From positions 17,945,783-18,009,782 of the forward strand of contig NC_080542.1 in NCBI RefSeq assembly GCF_028640845.1: a stretch of DNA of 64,000 nucleotides, written 5' to 3'. This document shows positions 30,111 to 41,880 of the stretch, piece after piece (positions within the stretch are counted from its first letter, which is position 1; each line of letters opens with the position of its first letter). Source of the stretch: Ahaetulla prasina. Its lineage: Eukaryota > Chordata > Lepidosauria > Squamata > Colubridae. The position numbers were made by a program, and so were the translations under genes. The notes under the pieces are model-generated. The model searched no databases. It was not told the origin of the DNA and saw only the letters and a list, made by a program, of their open reading frames with translations.

Positions 30111-30535
30111 TAATTTCAGTTTCCTGTGAGAATAAATAAGTAGTTACACAGGCTGGGGACTCTTGAGTTTAAAAGTAATCTTTAACTTACCCAACTGTTA
30201 TCCTGTCTTGAGTGATAGTTACCACTTCCTTCAGAAATAGCTTCTGACTTTTGAGGTGCTATTGAAATGCTTATATAGAGCTCAATTGAATTAGGGGTGG
30301 GATTAAAGAGGGGGGAAAAAGAAACAATCCCATACCAAATATGGTATACAGGTTATCTTGTGAAACTGGGATGGTTAGGTGTCGACGGTAGTTGTGCGGC
30401 CCCAAAACCGCAATGAAGAAATAACATTAATTGCAGAAATAGGTAGAATTAACGTTAGGAAATACCTGCAGGTGCTACAAAGGCCTCACAAGAGAGATGA
30501 CAATCTCAGTGTAATATTAAAAGGGGATATTGACA
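30111..30535. other. no gene seen
   Basis: Includes a 63-codon frame at 30379-30570 identical in unit B (46648-46839). It ends inside CR1 and resembles no family I know, so I do not call it a gene. Confidence 0.4.
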
Positions 30536-30539
30536 TAGG

Positions 30540-31135
30540 AGAAAAGCCAACACAGTTCTGGGCTGCATAAACAGAGGGATAGAATCAAAATCACGTGAAG
30601 TGTTAATACCATTTTATAATGCCTTGGTAAGGCCACCCTTGGAATATTGCATTCAGGTTTGGTTGCCACGATGTAGAAAAGATGTGGAGACTCTAGAAAG
30701 AGTGCGGAGAAGAGTAACAAAGATGATTATGGGACTGGAGGCTAAAACATATGAAGAACAGTTGCAGGAACTGGGTATGTCTAGTTTAATGAACAGAAGG
30801 ACTAGGGGAGATATGATAGCAGTGTTCCAATATCTCGGGGGTTGCTACAAAGAAGAGGGAGTCAAACTATTCTCCAAAGCACCTGAGGGCAGGACAAGAA
30901 GCAATGGGTGGTAACTAATCAAGGAGAGAAGCAACTTAGAACTAAGGAGAAATTTCCTGACACTTAGAACAATCAATAAGTGGAACAGCTTGCCTGCAGA
31001 AGTTGTGAATGCTCCAACACTAGAAATTTTTAAGAAAATGTTGGATAACCATTTGTCTGAAATAGTGTAGGGTTTCCTGCCTGGGCAGGGGGTAGGACTA
31101 GAAGACCTCCAAGATCCCTTCCAACGTTATGAGAT
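30540..31135 (+). repeat. CR1 LINE fragment (unit A)
   Basis: RT C-terminal coding 'EYCIQVWLPRCRKDVETLERV', 'TKMIMGLEAKTYEEQLQELG' and the normal 3' end 'ggactagaagacctccaag'. 5'-truncated, no intact frame. Confidence 0.87.
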
Positions 31136-31227
31136 AGGGAAAGGAATAAAAATAAAATAGAATGAAAATAGTATGGCTGTCAGGGGGAAAGTATAAATCT
31201 TGTATAAAAATATTCAAAGTTAGATTA

Positions 31228-31410
31228 ATAACAAAATAACAGAGTTGGAAGGGATCTTAGAGGTCTTCTAGCCCAACCCATTGCTTAGAAAGGAGACCCT
31301 ATAATATATACCATTTCAGACAAACCGTTGTCCAATCTCCTTTTAAAAACTCCAATAATGGAGCACCCACAACTTCTGGAGGCAAGTTGTTCCACTGATT
31401 ATTCATTTAT
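31228..31410 (-). repeat. CR1 3' end fragment (unit A)
   Basis: Inverse orientation CR1 end: 'agagttggaagggatcttag' through 'acaacttctggaggcaagttg'. About 180 bases. Confidence 0.8.
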
Positions 31411-32462
31411 TTTATTTATTTATTTTGTCACAACAATATATGTAGGTATCATACAAAAAGAATATATAGTATATAAACACATATATGAGTAAATATAAGG
31501 AGGTATAAGCATATATATATATATATATAGGAAGAAGAAAAGAATAAAGAAGAAAAGAACAATAGGACAGGAACGGTAGGCACGTTTGTGCGCTTATGCA
31601 CGCCCCTTATGGTCCTCTTAGGAATGGGGTGAGGTCAATAGTAGAAAGTTTTTGGTTAAAGCTTTTAGATTATGAGAAGAGACCACAGAGTCAGGTAAAG
31701 TATTCCAAGCACTGATGATTCTGTTACAGAAGTCATATTTTCTGCAATCTAGATTAAAGCGGTTGACATTAAGTTTAAATCTATTAGTTGCTCTAGTATT
31801 ATTGCAGTTGAAGCTGAAGTAGTCTTTAACAGGAAGGACATTACAATAGATGATTCTGTGAGTTAAACTTAGGTCTTGTCGAAGGCGACGGAGTTCCAAG
31901 TTTTCTAAGCCTAGGATTTCAAGTCTGGTGGGATAAGGTATTTTATTGTTTTCAGAGGAATGGAGAACTCTTCTTGTAAAATATTTCTGGACACGTTCAA
32001 TTGTATTGATGTCAGAGATGTGGTGAGGGTTCCAGACAGGCGAGCTGTATTCTAGAATTGGTCTAGCAAATATTTTATATGCTCTGGTTAGTAGTGTGGT
32101 GTTTTTGGAAAAGAAGCTATGCAAGATTAGGTTTACAACTCTTAGAGCTTTTTTTGCTATGTAGTTGCAGTGGGCTTTGGCACTTAGATCATTTGACATG
32201 AAAACTCCAAGGTCTTTAACGGGATGGGGGTCATCTGTAAGGTAATGTCCACCTGGTATGTACTTAGTGTTTGGGTTCTTTTTTCCTATATGTAAGACTG
32301 AGCATTTGCTGGTTGAGATTTGGAGCTGCCAAGTTTTAGACCAAGCGGTTAGATGATCAAGGTCTTTTTGAATGATAGAAGTATTGTCTGTGGTGTTAAA
32401 TAGTTTGACATGGTCAGCAAAGAGAACACAATTACTTGAGATATGGTCACAAAGATCATTAA

Positions 32463-33779
32463 TGAAAATAGATCAACAGATGATGCTGTTAATATGGCTC
32501 TGCACTACATCCTACAACATCTTGAGTCTCCAAAGACCTATGCAAGGGTCCTTTTTGTAGACTTTAGTTCAGCATTCAATACCATCATTCCAGACATTCT
32601 TCTAACTAAGCTAAACCAGCTACAGGTACCGGAACAGACTTGTAAGTGGATCACAAGCTTCCTAACAAACAGGAAGCAGCAGGTGAAGCTAAGCAAGATC
32701 ACATCGAATACCTGTACAATTAGCACAGGGGCGCCCCAAGGCTGTGTGCTCTCCCCACTTCTCTTCTCTCTGTATACCAATGACTGCATCTCCAATGATC
32801 CATCAGTTAAGCTACTGAAGTTCGCAGATGACACAACAGTGATTGGTCTCATTCGAGACAATGACGAATCCGCATATAGACGAGAGGTTGAACGACTAGC
32901 CTTGTGTGCAACCAAAACAATCTGGAACTGAACACACTCAAAACCGTAGAAATGGTGGTAGACTTTAGGAAAAACCCTTCCATACTTCCACCTCTCACAA
33001 TACTTGACAACACAGTATCAACAGTAGAAGCCTTCAAATTTCTGGGTTCTATCATATCGCAAGATCTCAAATGGACAGCTAACATCAAAAACATCATTAA
33101 AAAAGGACAACAAAGAATGTTCTTTCTGCGCCAACTCAGTAAGCTCAAACTGCCCAAGGAGCTGCTGATCCAATTCTACAGAGGAATTATTGAGTCTGTC
33201 ATTTGCACCTCTATAACTGTCTGGTTCGGTTCTGCAACCCAACAAGAAAAACACAGACTTCAGAGGATAATTAGAACTGCAGAAAAAATAATTGCTACCA
33301 ACTTGCCTTCCATTGAGGACCTGTATACTGCACGAATCAAGAAGAGGGCCGTGAAAATATTTGCAGATCCCTCGCATCCTGGACATAAACTGTTTCAACT
33401 CCTACCCTCAAAACGACGCTATAGAGCACTGCACACCAGAACAACTAGACACAAGAACAGTTTTTTCCCAAAGGCCATCACTCTGCTAAACAAATAATTC
33501 CCTCAACACCGTCAGACTATTTACTGAATCTGCACTACTATTAATCGTTTCATAGCTCCCATCACCAATCTCTTTCCACTTATGACTGTATGACTATAAC
33601 TTGTTGCTGGCAATCCTTATGATTTATATTGATATATTGATCATCAATTGTGTTGTAAATGTTGTACCTTGATGAATGTATCTTTTCTTTTATGTACACT
33701 GAGAGCATATGCACCAAGACAAATTCCTTGTGTGTCCAATCACACTTGGCCAATAAAATTCTATTCTATTCTATTCTAA
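32463..33779 (+). mobile_element. LINE-Y insertion, unit A only
   Basis: 5'-truncated non-LTR element of the jockey/L2 group inserted in LINE-X at 'gatcattaatg'. Unit B reads straight through the site (about 48774). Its 3' end is 'cacttggccaataaaattc' with a TTCTA tail and a short target duplication (atg or aatg). It is the source type of the AATAG-tailed fragments at 21912, 37350 and 57515. Confidence 0.9.
32465..33497 (+). pseudogene. LINE-Y reverse transcriptase, frameshifted
   Basis: RT motifs: VDFSSAFNTIIPDILLTKL (first catalytic aspartate), TGAPQGCVLSPLLFSLY and LLKFADDTTVIG (catalytic pair). A frameshift near 32910 moves the rest into another frame: 'LELNTLKTVEMVVDF', 'FKFLGSIIS' and a C-terminus with 'NSFFPKAITLLNK'. 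It starts inside the RT fingers, so endonuclease and N-terminus are absent. Confidence 0.88.
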
Positions 33780-34439
33780 TGTATAGTATAAGGAGTGTTG
33801 GTCCAAGGACGCTGCCTTTAGGAACGTCACTCTTGACAGGAACAAGATTTGATAAAGCATTGCCAATTTTGACCACTTGTTGTCTGTTAGACAGAAAAGC
33901 AGATATCCATTTGTGAAGGGGTCCTGAGATGCCATAGGATATTAGTTTTAGGAGAAGTTTGTCGTGTACTACTGAGTCAAAAGCTTTGCAGAAGTCTATG
34001 TAGATTGCATCTATTGTTTTGCCTTGATCAAGATTTGTAGTCCATATGTTTTTACAGTGGAGAAGTTGTAAGTTACCTGATAATTTTTTCCTGAAACCAA
34101 TTGTTTATTGGAGAGTAGGTTGTTAGTTTCTAAGTGTGAGGCAATGGATTGGTTGATGATTGATTCCATGACTTTGCAGGTGACGCAGCAAAGAGAGATC
34201 GGTTTGTAATTTTCGACTAAGCTTGGGTCTCCTTTTTTGAAGATAGGGATGACTGTGGCTAGTGACCAAAGTTTCTTCTTGTTACTTGTTCTAATTACTT
34301 GTTCTAACTGTCTCTTCTTAGTCCAATAGAAGGAATGGAAAGTGAATATAAGGAAAAGGGCCATTTGGAAGAAAGATGGAAAGATTTCTGTTCTAAAAGG
34401 TTATGAAGCATGTGAAGATGGTTAAAAAAAGGGACAAAT

Positions 34440-34545
34440 GATGTCCCTGTGGGTGGGCAGAGCCTCCTGCCCCCATGCTACCAGTTCGGCAAGCTGGATA
34501 GAACCAGGTGGGGGTGGGATTTCACTGCTGGTATGGAGTTACATC
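34440..34545. repeat. partial MITE of the 13904 family (unit A)
   Basis: 'gctaccagttcggcaagctg' and 'ggtgggatttcactgctgg' resemble one end of the hAT-like family, but no pair of ends or target duplication is visible. Confidence 0.4.
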
Positions 34546-34604
34546 AATAGGAGCTAAGAAACATGTTGCTTGATGGAACTATGAAGCAAAGTAGATTGTG
34601 AACG

Positions 34605-35425
34605 AGAAAGAATCAAGGAGAAAAGCAATCTAGAACTATGGAGAAATTTCCTGACATTTAGAACAATTAATCAGCGGAATAACTTCCTTCTAGAAGTTGT
34701 GAATGCTTCAATACTGGAAGTTTTAAAAAAGAGGTTGGACAACCATTTGCCTGAAATAGTACAGGGTTTCCTGCTTGAGCAGGAGGTTGGACTAGAAGAC
34801 CTCCAAGGCCCCTTCCATCAATAGTAGTAACTGTGAGAGGGATCTTGGAGTCCAAGTGACAACCATTTAGATATGAGCCAGCAGTGTGCAGCGACTGCCA
34901 AAAAAGCCAACACCGTTCTGGGCTGCATAAACAGAGGGATAGAATCAAGATCACGTGAACTGTTAATACCACTTTATAATGCCTTGGTAAGGCCACACTT
35001 GGAATATTGGGTCGCTACGATGTAAAAAAGATGTTGAGACTCTAGAAAGAGTGCAGAGAAGAGCAACAAAGATGATTAGGGGACTGGAGGCTAAAACATA
35101 TGAAGAACGGTTGCAGGAACTCGGTATGTCTAGTTTAATGAAAAGAACGACTAGGAATGACATGATAGCAGTTTTCCAACATCTCAGGGGTTGCCTCAAA
35201 GAAGAGGGAGTCAAACTATTCTCCAAAGTACCTGGTGGCAGGACAAGAAGCAATGGGTGGTAACTAATCAAGGAGAGAAGGAACTTAGAACAAAGGAGAA
35301 ATTTCCTGACAATTAGAACAATTAATAAGTGGAAAGACTTGCCTCCAGAAGTTGTGAATGCTCCAACACTGGAAATTTTTAAGAAAATGTTGGATAACCA
35401 TTTGTCTGAAGTGGAATCCCTTCCA
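34605..35425 (+). repeat. two CR1 LINE fragments in tandem (unit A)
   Basis: The first (34605-34820) is only the 3' end. The second (34825-35425) contains '[10 protein letters not shown]'-type coding, the '[21 protein letters not shown]' region and the RT C-terminus. It ends at 'ggataaccatttgtctgaagtgg' and runs into a CT-rich tract. Confidence 0.85.
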
Positions 35426-35460
35426 ACTCTCCTCCTCCCCCTCCTCCCCCTCCTCCTCCT
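35426..35460. repeat. CTC/CCTCCT-rich simple repeat
   Basis: Pyrimidine triplet run; unit B version at 50428-50466 differs in length. Confidence 0.9.
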
Positions 35461-35875
35461 GTTAAGACGAGGAAAAAATGCAACTGAAGATATATTTGAA
35501 ATTTAATTGAAATCCCACTATGAATGGGTTTAATTGAATTTAATTTAACTGCAAACCCACTATTGGATAGCCAGAACAAATCTTGATTGGTTGTATGTGT
35601 CATCAAGTCAGCGCTGACTCTTAGCAATCACACTGATGGACTTTCTCCAGGATGATCTGTCCTCAGCCTGGCCCTTCATGGCTGGATGTACTATTACCAC
35701 TACTAATTTAGGCTGCTGCCTATCTTGTTCCTGGTTCTTCTTGTCTTCTCTTTCCTTCCACCATTCCCAGTTCCATAGACTAACCAAGAGAGATAGGATT
35801 TTGTCAAATGTATCCCAATTATGATAATATGAACCTTTTCATTTATTTTAGGCCTTGTGCGAGAACTCTGCTGTT
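35461..35875. other. no gene seen
   Basis: Matched by 50467-50889 in unit B. A 62-codon frame at 35636 is near-identical between the units, but has no recognisable family. Confidence 0.45.
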
Positions 35876-35885
35876 TATCTAATAT

Positions 35886-35945
<60 letters not shown>
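35876..35945. repeat. (TTTA)n microsatellite
   Basis: About 17 copies in unit A against about 3 in unit B (50890-50903), so it expanded or contracted after duplication. Confidence 0.95.
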
Positions 35946-36046
35946 TTTTGTCATAACAATATACACAAGCATAACACAAAAAGATTATATAACAGATAAA
36001 CATATACAGTATATGAGGAGAAACAAGGAAGTATAAGCATATATAT
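35946..36046 (-). repeat. LINE-X 3' end fragment (unit A)
   Basis: 'ttttgtcataacaatataca' and 'gaagtataagcatatatat' match the LINE-X 3' UTR at 31430-31530. Confidence 0.6.
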
Positions 36047-37334
36047 ATACGTTTTCTGAGGTTTTCGCGGGTGTTTGTATGTAGATCCTTGGTTATTCGG
36101 GTTTTCTCCCGCGTAAAATTGGGTCTGCTTTCTGGGTGGATGTGTGGTGGTGACATCCTGTGTGGACCTCGTGAGTGTGGGTCTGGTGTCATTCCTCGTG
36201 TTAAGGACTCGTTTGTCAATAAGGGCAGGTTTCCAAATGGCTGGTAGGCGGGAGGTATCATCTCGTTTGTTCATGCTGTGTGGGCGTTTTTCTATCTCGA
36301 TGGCTTCTCTGATTATTCTGTTGTTAAAGTGTTCAGTTTTGGCGATAGTTCTGGTCTTTTTAAAGTCAATATCGTGTCCTGTGGCTTTAAGGTGTTGGAC
36401 CAGGGAAGAAGTTGGTTCCTCTTTTTTGACTGAGTTCTTGTGTTCTTCAATGCGTGCACTTATTCTTCTGTTGGTTTGTCCGATGTATGTGGTGGGGCAG
36501 GCGGTGCATGGGATTTCATATACTCCTTGATTTTCTAACTCAATTTTGTCTTTGGGGTTTCTTAGGATGGTGGATATTTTTTGGTTTGTGCAGAATGCTG
36601 TCTTGATGTTATGTTTGTGGAGGATCTTGCTGATTCTGTCTGTGGTGCCTTTTATATATGGGAGGAGGGCTGTGCCATTTTCTTGTTCTCTGTCTTGGAT
36701 TTTAGTGGGGGGTTATTTTTGGATTAGTTTGGTAATCTTATTTCTCTGGAATCCATTGGATGTTAGTACGTTTGTGAGAGTGTGTAGTTCGGTTTTTAGG
36801 TGTTGTTCGTCAGCTAAGCGTTTTGTTCTAGAGATGAGTGTCTTGGCTACGGAGTTGATCTGTGCTGGGTGGTGGTGTGAGAGTGCGTGCAGATAGCGGT
36901 TTGTGTGTGTTTTCTTCTGGTAGATGGTGTGTCCTAGGGAGCCATTGGGTTTCTTGTAGACTAAGACATCTAGGAAGGGAAGTTGGTTGTTAACTTCTGT
37001 TTCCATGGTGAACTGTATTTTGGGGTGTAGGCTATTGAGGTGTGTGAGGAAGTTGTCAAGTTTTTCTTTCCCGTGTGGCCAGATTATGAAGGTGTCGTCT
37101 ACGTATCTGAGCCAGAGTTTGGGTTTGTGATCAGATTTTTCTAGTGTTTGGGTTTCAAAGTGTTCCATGTAGAGGTTGGCAATGACAGGTGAGAGGGGTG
37201 ATCCCATGGGTGCGCCTTCTATTTGTTTGTATTTTTGTCCGTTATAGATGAAGTATATGTTGGATAGGCAGTGGTTGGTCAGATCTAGGATGTGCTTGGG
37301 GGGCGTTATATTTGTTTTGGATAGCTGTTTTTGA
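36047..37334 (-). pseudogene. Penelope-like element, RT C-terminal half and GIY-YIG (unit A)
   Basis: Minus strand. The RT part (36713-37207) has MGSPLSPVIANLYMEHFE and the catalytic RYVDDTF. It is followed, after breaks, by the GIY-YIG endonuclease segment 'GVYEIPCTACPTTYIGQTN' with 'RISARIEEHKNSV' (about 36400-36530) and a linker 'RIIREAIEIEKRPHSMN'. It is 5'-truncated at 37334, where unit B begins. About 420 bases of the 3' region, including the hammerhead-like motif, are missing at 36118. Confidence 0.88.
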
Positions 37335-37349
37335 CCATTGGTAACAAAT

Positions 37350-37497
37350 CATTAGAAATAAAATAGAATAGAATAGAATTTATTGGCCAAGTGGGATTGG
37401 ACACACAAGGAATTTGTTTTGGTGCATATGCTCTCAGTGTACACAAAAGAAAAAAAAACCTTCATCAAGGTACAACAACATTTACAACACAAATGAT
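37350..37497 (-). repeat. LINE-Y 3' end with AATAG tail (unit B)
   Basis: Copy of 21912-22068 with a slightly shorter A-rich run. Confidence 0.8.
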
Positions 37498-37635
37498 GGT
37501 CATTTGTCCATTTGTTAGTCATGGACATATATCAGACATTGTCAGCCTCTGCATGCTTGCCGCCTCTTGTGCTGGATTTTGCAATAACCTTCCCCCAGGA
37601 GTAGGGAGGGAATGGGGATTTTGCAGTATCCTTCC

Positions 37636-37772
37636 CAGTGGTGGGAGTCAGCCAGTTCGCACCACTTCGGGAGAACCGGTTGTTAACTTTCTGAGCAGTT
37701 TGGCAAACTGGTTGTTGGAAGAAATCATTAGGGCAGAGAACCGGTTGTTAAATTACTTGAATCCCACCACTG
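37636..37772. mobile_element. hAT-like MITE, 137 bp (unit B)
   Basis: Copy of 22205-22341. One base in the left end is changed (gggagtca); the target duplication atccttcc is kept on both sides. Confidence 0.88.
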
Positions 37773-38181
37773 ATCCTTCCCCTAGAGTGGGGTGGGAATG
37801 GAGATTTTGCAGTATCCTTCCCCTGCCATGCCCACCATGCCACGCCCATGTCCACCAAGCCACACCTACAGAATCGGTAGTAAAAAAAATTTTGGATTTC
37901 ACCACTGTATACATTATATCCATATGTAATTAGGTTAGATAACCTAAGCTTGAAAAGACATTTTAGTGCATTGCATTATGCTGTGTTTTACTTGCTTCAA
38001 CTTTTTATATGTTTCTTGAGCATGATTTCTTCAAAGGAAATTGGAATAAAATACCAAAAATAAAACAAATACAACAAGCCAAACTTCCAATTAAAACCTT
38101 ATGTGTTTCACCGAAAATATTGCAGTATGGCAATGGAGAAGAAGGCAAAGTTAACATGTTGGTTTACTAGAATCCTATATT

Positions 38182-40187
38182 ATGGAATGGAGAATGCCTT
38201 TGCGGCCTCTGACCCGGCGCAGATCTCAACCAGCCCCCTGGTTCTCCGAGGGGCTGAGGGAGATGAAATGCCAGAGAAGACGCCTAGAGAGTGCCTGGAG
38301 ATCCAGCCGTTCCGAGGCTGACGGACACTAGTTGGGTCCTATACTAGGACTTACCTAGTGGCACTGAGGGAAGCGAAGCGTTCCTACGTTTCCTCCCTCA
38401 TTGCGTCGGCAGATAACCGCCCGGCAGCCCTGTTTCGGGTGACCCGCTCCCTCCTTCATCAGGAGGTGCGGGATGACCCCTTACAGGGCCGTGCCGAGGA
38501 GTTTAGTGATTATCTATATAATAAAATCGTTCAGCTTAAGGACAGAATGGATCAACAGTGGGTAGATCCGGGTGAGGGGCTGGAGACACGTCTTGTTGAG
38601 ATTATTTGGGATGGATTTGACCCTGTGACTCCCGGGGACATGGACAGGTTGTTGGGGCGGTTGAATGCCACCATCTGTTTATTGGACCCGTGCCCCTCCT
38701 GGTTGGTGCTGGCCACACAGGAGGTGACACGAGGCTGGCTCCAGGGGATTATAAATGCTTCTTTGATGGAGGGTGTTTTCCCCACCACCTTGAAAGAGGC
38801 GGTGGTGAGGCCCCTCCTCAAGAAGCCCTCCCTGGACCTGGCTGTTTTAGGAAATTACCGGCCAGTCTCCAACCTTCGCTTTGTGGCGAAGGTTGTTGAG
38901 AGTATGGTGGCACGTCAATTACCCCAATACCTGGAGGAATCTGTCTATCTAGACCCGTTCCAGTCTGGCTTCCGACCCGGGTACAGCACGGAGACGGCTT
39001 TGGTCGGGTTGGTTGATGATCTCTGGAGGGCCAGGGCCAGGGGTTGTTCCTCTGCCCTGGTCCTATTAGACCTCTCAGCGGCTTTTGATACCATCGACCA
39101 TGGTATCCTGCTGCACCGGTTGGGGAGTTTGGGAGTGGGAGGCACCGTTTATCGGTGGTTCTCCTCCTATCTCTCTGACCGGTCGCAGACGGTGTTGGCA
39201 GGAGGGCAGAGATCGACCGCGAGGCCCCTCACATGTGGGGTGCCGCAGGGGTCGATTCTCTCGCCTCTCCTGTTCAACATCTATATGAAGCCGCTGGGTG
39301 AGATCATAAATGGCTTTGAGGTGAGGTACCAACTGTACGCTGATGACACGCAGCTATACTTTTCCACCCCAGGCCATCCCAACGAAGCCATCGAAGTGCT
39401 GTCCTGGTGTTTGGAAGCTGTACGGGTCTGAATGGGGAGAAACAGGCTCAAACTCAATCCCTCCAAGACGGAGTGGCTGTGGATGCCAGCACCCCGATAC
39501 AGTCAGCTGCAGCCACGGCTGACTGTTGGGGGCAAATCATTGGCCCCAGTGGAAAGGGTGCGCAACTTGGGTGTCCTCCTGGATGGACGGTTGTCTTTCG
39601 AAGATCATTTTACGACCGTCACCAGGAGGGCTTTTTACCAGGTTCGCCTGGTTCGCCAGTTGCGCCCCTTCCTCGACCGGGATGCCTTATGCACGGTCAC
39701 TCATGCTCTGGTTATCTCTCGCTTGGACTACTGTAACGCTCTCTACATGGGGCTCCCCTTGAAGAGTACCCGGAGGCTCCAGTTGGTTCAGAACGCAGCT
39801 GCGCGGGTGATAGTGGGAGCCACACGTTGCTCCCATGTAACACCTCTCCTGCGCAGTCTGCACTGGCTACCTGTGGTCTTTCGGGTACACTTCAAGGTGT
39901 TGGTGACTACCTTTAAAGCGCTCCATGGCTTAGGGCCAGGGTACTTACGGGACCGCCTGCTGTTACCAAATGCCTCCCACCGACCTGTACGCTCGCACAC
40001 AGAGGGACTCCTTAGGGTGCCGTCCGCCAAGCAATGTCGGCTAGCGGCCCCCAGGGAGAGGGCCTTCTCTGTGGGGGCTCCCACCCTTTGGAACGAACTT
40101 CCCCCTGGACTTCGGCAACTGCCAGACCTTCGGACTTTCCGCCAAGAATTGAAGACCTATTTGTTTGTTTGCGCAAGACTGGCATAG
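38182..40187 (+). pseudogene. L2 LINE ORF2 (unit B)
   Basis: Copy of 22748-24754. It has an extra one-base deletion near 38320 ('gctgacggac'), which separates the first 45 codons from the rest. The motifs GVPQGSILSPLLFN and LYADDTQLY are intact, and the same TGA as in unit A lies at 39429-39431. The 3' tail continues to about 40404. Confidence 0.9.
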
Positions 40188-40404
40188 GATTTTAATAGGA
40201 TTTTAATTAGTTTTAATGTTTTAACATTTTAAAATTTGGGTTTTATTCTAAATGTTTTAATTCGACCATTTGTAAAATAAAATTTTAAATTATGGTTTTA
40301 TGTGTATCCTGTTGTTGTTTTTATCATGGCTGTAAACCGCCCTGAGTCCTTCGGGAGAAGGGCGGTATAAAAATTTAATAAATAATAAAATAATAATAAT
40401 AATA

Positions 40405-41880
40405 ATATAAAGAATGCATTAGCAAATTTCTGAAATAGTCCCTCTTAAATTAGGATGGCATACACAGATTTTTTTCCAAGCAGTTTGGCTTTTTGGTGGC
40501 CCACAGGATACTCATGCTTCAGAGTGTTGGGTGGAGATAAAGCAGATGTGAAATTTAATTTCCTCGCCATTTTAAATTAAAATAATTAAGGTGATTCTTC
40601 TTCAACAGTGAATTTAATGACTCCCACTCTCCACCATAGTAGTTGACTGACTGGTAATTTTAAAGGTCCCTAGGAATCCCACCTTAAACAGAATTTTTTT
40701 CAAAGGATGTAATAGAAAATAATCACTTGGTTCATTAGAAAGTACAAGTTATAGAGAGACAACCAAATACTCGTATTATTTGCAATTTGCAGTCATCTAG
40801 TTTATTCAGAGAAATCAGCAGGCATAGTTTAAGCTGTAGCAGCCTCTTTAGGGTACAAACAAGTGACATGTAGAAAATAATAACAACCTCTGTGTTTGCA
40901 TTGTACACTACAGAAATCTTTGGTGAATTGTATGAGACAAAAGAATTATTGGAAGAAGACATTACATTGAAGTACAGAATACAGTAGACACCCCTCCTAT
41001 CAAATAATCTTTTTTGCTAGTATACCACAATGAGATAAACTTAATAAAAGCTATAAATTTTACCCAAACATAGTTACAATGTTCTTTTTGTGTTCACTTT
41101 CATATCCAGGACTTCAGCAGATTGGATTAAACCATCTGGACTCCACACACTATGGAATATTTATAAGGATTGCAGTTCCTCAAGAATTAAGCATTTTAAA
41201 TTCTATCAACTCCCAGAGCTAGCAAGAGAAAGGAAATGCAAAACTATGTGATGATGGTGATGGTAGTGCGAGATGATGTTTTCAGACCACCCAAGATCAT
41301 CTACAAAGCGATCCTAGGAAAACATGCCTTCATTTTGAAAGTCCTACTCAGGTTTATGTTTTTCCCCTCTAAACCTGAGGGATCACACAGCCCTAATGCA
41401 CACCTGATTTTTTCCCAACACTTTTCTGTACTGGTTTACAGGCAAGTGGGGCTGATTCACAAGCTCATATCCTTGATGAAATGAGGATCACTATTGACAG
41501 ATCTCAAGCCACTTTCAGACCATGATTATTATTATTATTATTTTGGCAAGGGAAATGCTAAGGTTAGACTGAAATGACCCACCCAGACAACAATCTAGCT
41601 CATATCCTAGTGAAGAAGGCTTTTAAACTATCATGTGAACAAATTCATTTTGAAAACCCAAGAATGGAAAGAAATATTTGAGATAGGGTGCTCTAGTTCC
41701 TCAACTTGATCCTATGATCTATTGGCTTTGCTGGGGGAGGGGAAAAAAGGAACTATTGATAAACTGGTGGAAGTACCCTAAGAGGTTCATATCGCAGAAA
41801 GAGCAGTAGCAAGGAAGCGCTCAGATGCCGTGGCCGTTGCATCCTTGGATTTCTGCAGGTGATGTATTGTACACCACCTG
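40405..41880. other. RNase 3' flank (unit B), no other gene seen
   Basis: Copy of 24971-26454. Next to the coding exon (41464-41880 against 26038-26454) I find only two substitutions and two small indels. Confidence 0.5.

Larger units (their letters stand above)
31415..34340 (-). pseudogene. LINE-X (unit A), split by LINE-Y
   Basis: Non-LTR retrotransposon of the jockey/CR1 group, distinct from the CR1 copies. The C-terminal frame 31618-32199 contains 'ARPILEYSSPVWNPHHISDI' and 'RVQKYFTRRVLHSSENNKIPYP'. The RT core lies at 33780-34300 and is broken by LINE-Y inserted at 32463. The 3' UTR 'gtcacaacaatatatgtagg' and a TA run end it near 31415. An undisturbed copy is in unit B. Confidence 0.85.
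21898..36390. repeat. duplication unit A (14.5 kb)
   Basis: Direct copy of 37335-51884, collinear from 'ccattggtaacaaatc' to the Penelope-like segment 'ttaaagtcaatatcgtgtcctgtggcttta'. It contains L2, RNase, Bov-B, CR1, LINE-X and Penelope-like sequence. Unit-specific events are a LINE-Y insertion (32463-33779) and a longer (TTTA)n run. Confidence 0.93.

Noticed and set aside
35379..35627. Gly-run frame at the CR1 end (also 50376-50633)
   Set aside because: Translation of the CTC-rich simple repeat on the minus strand.
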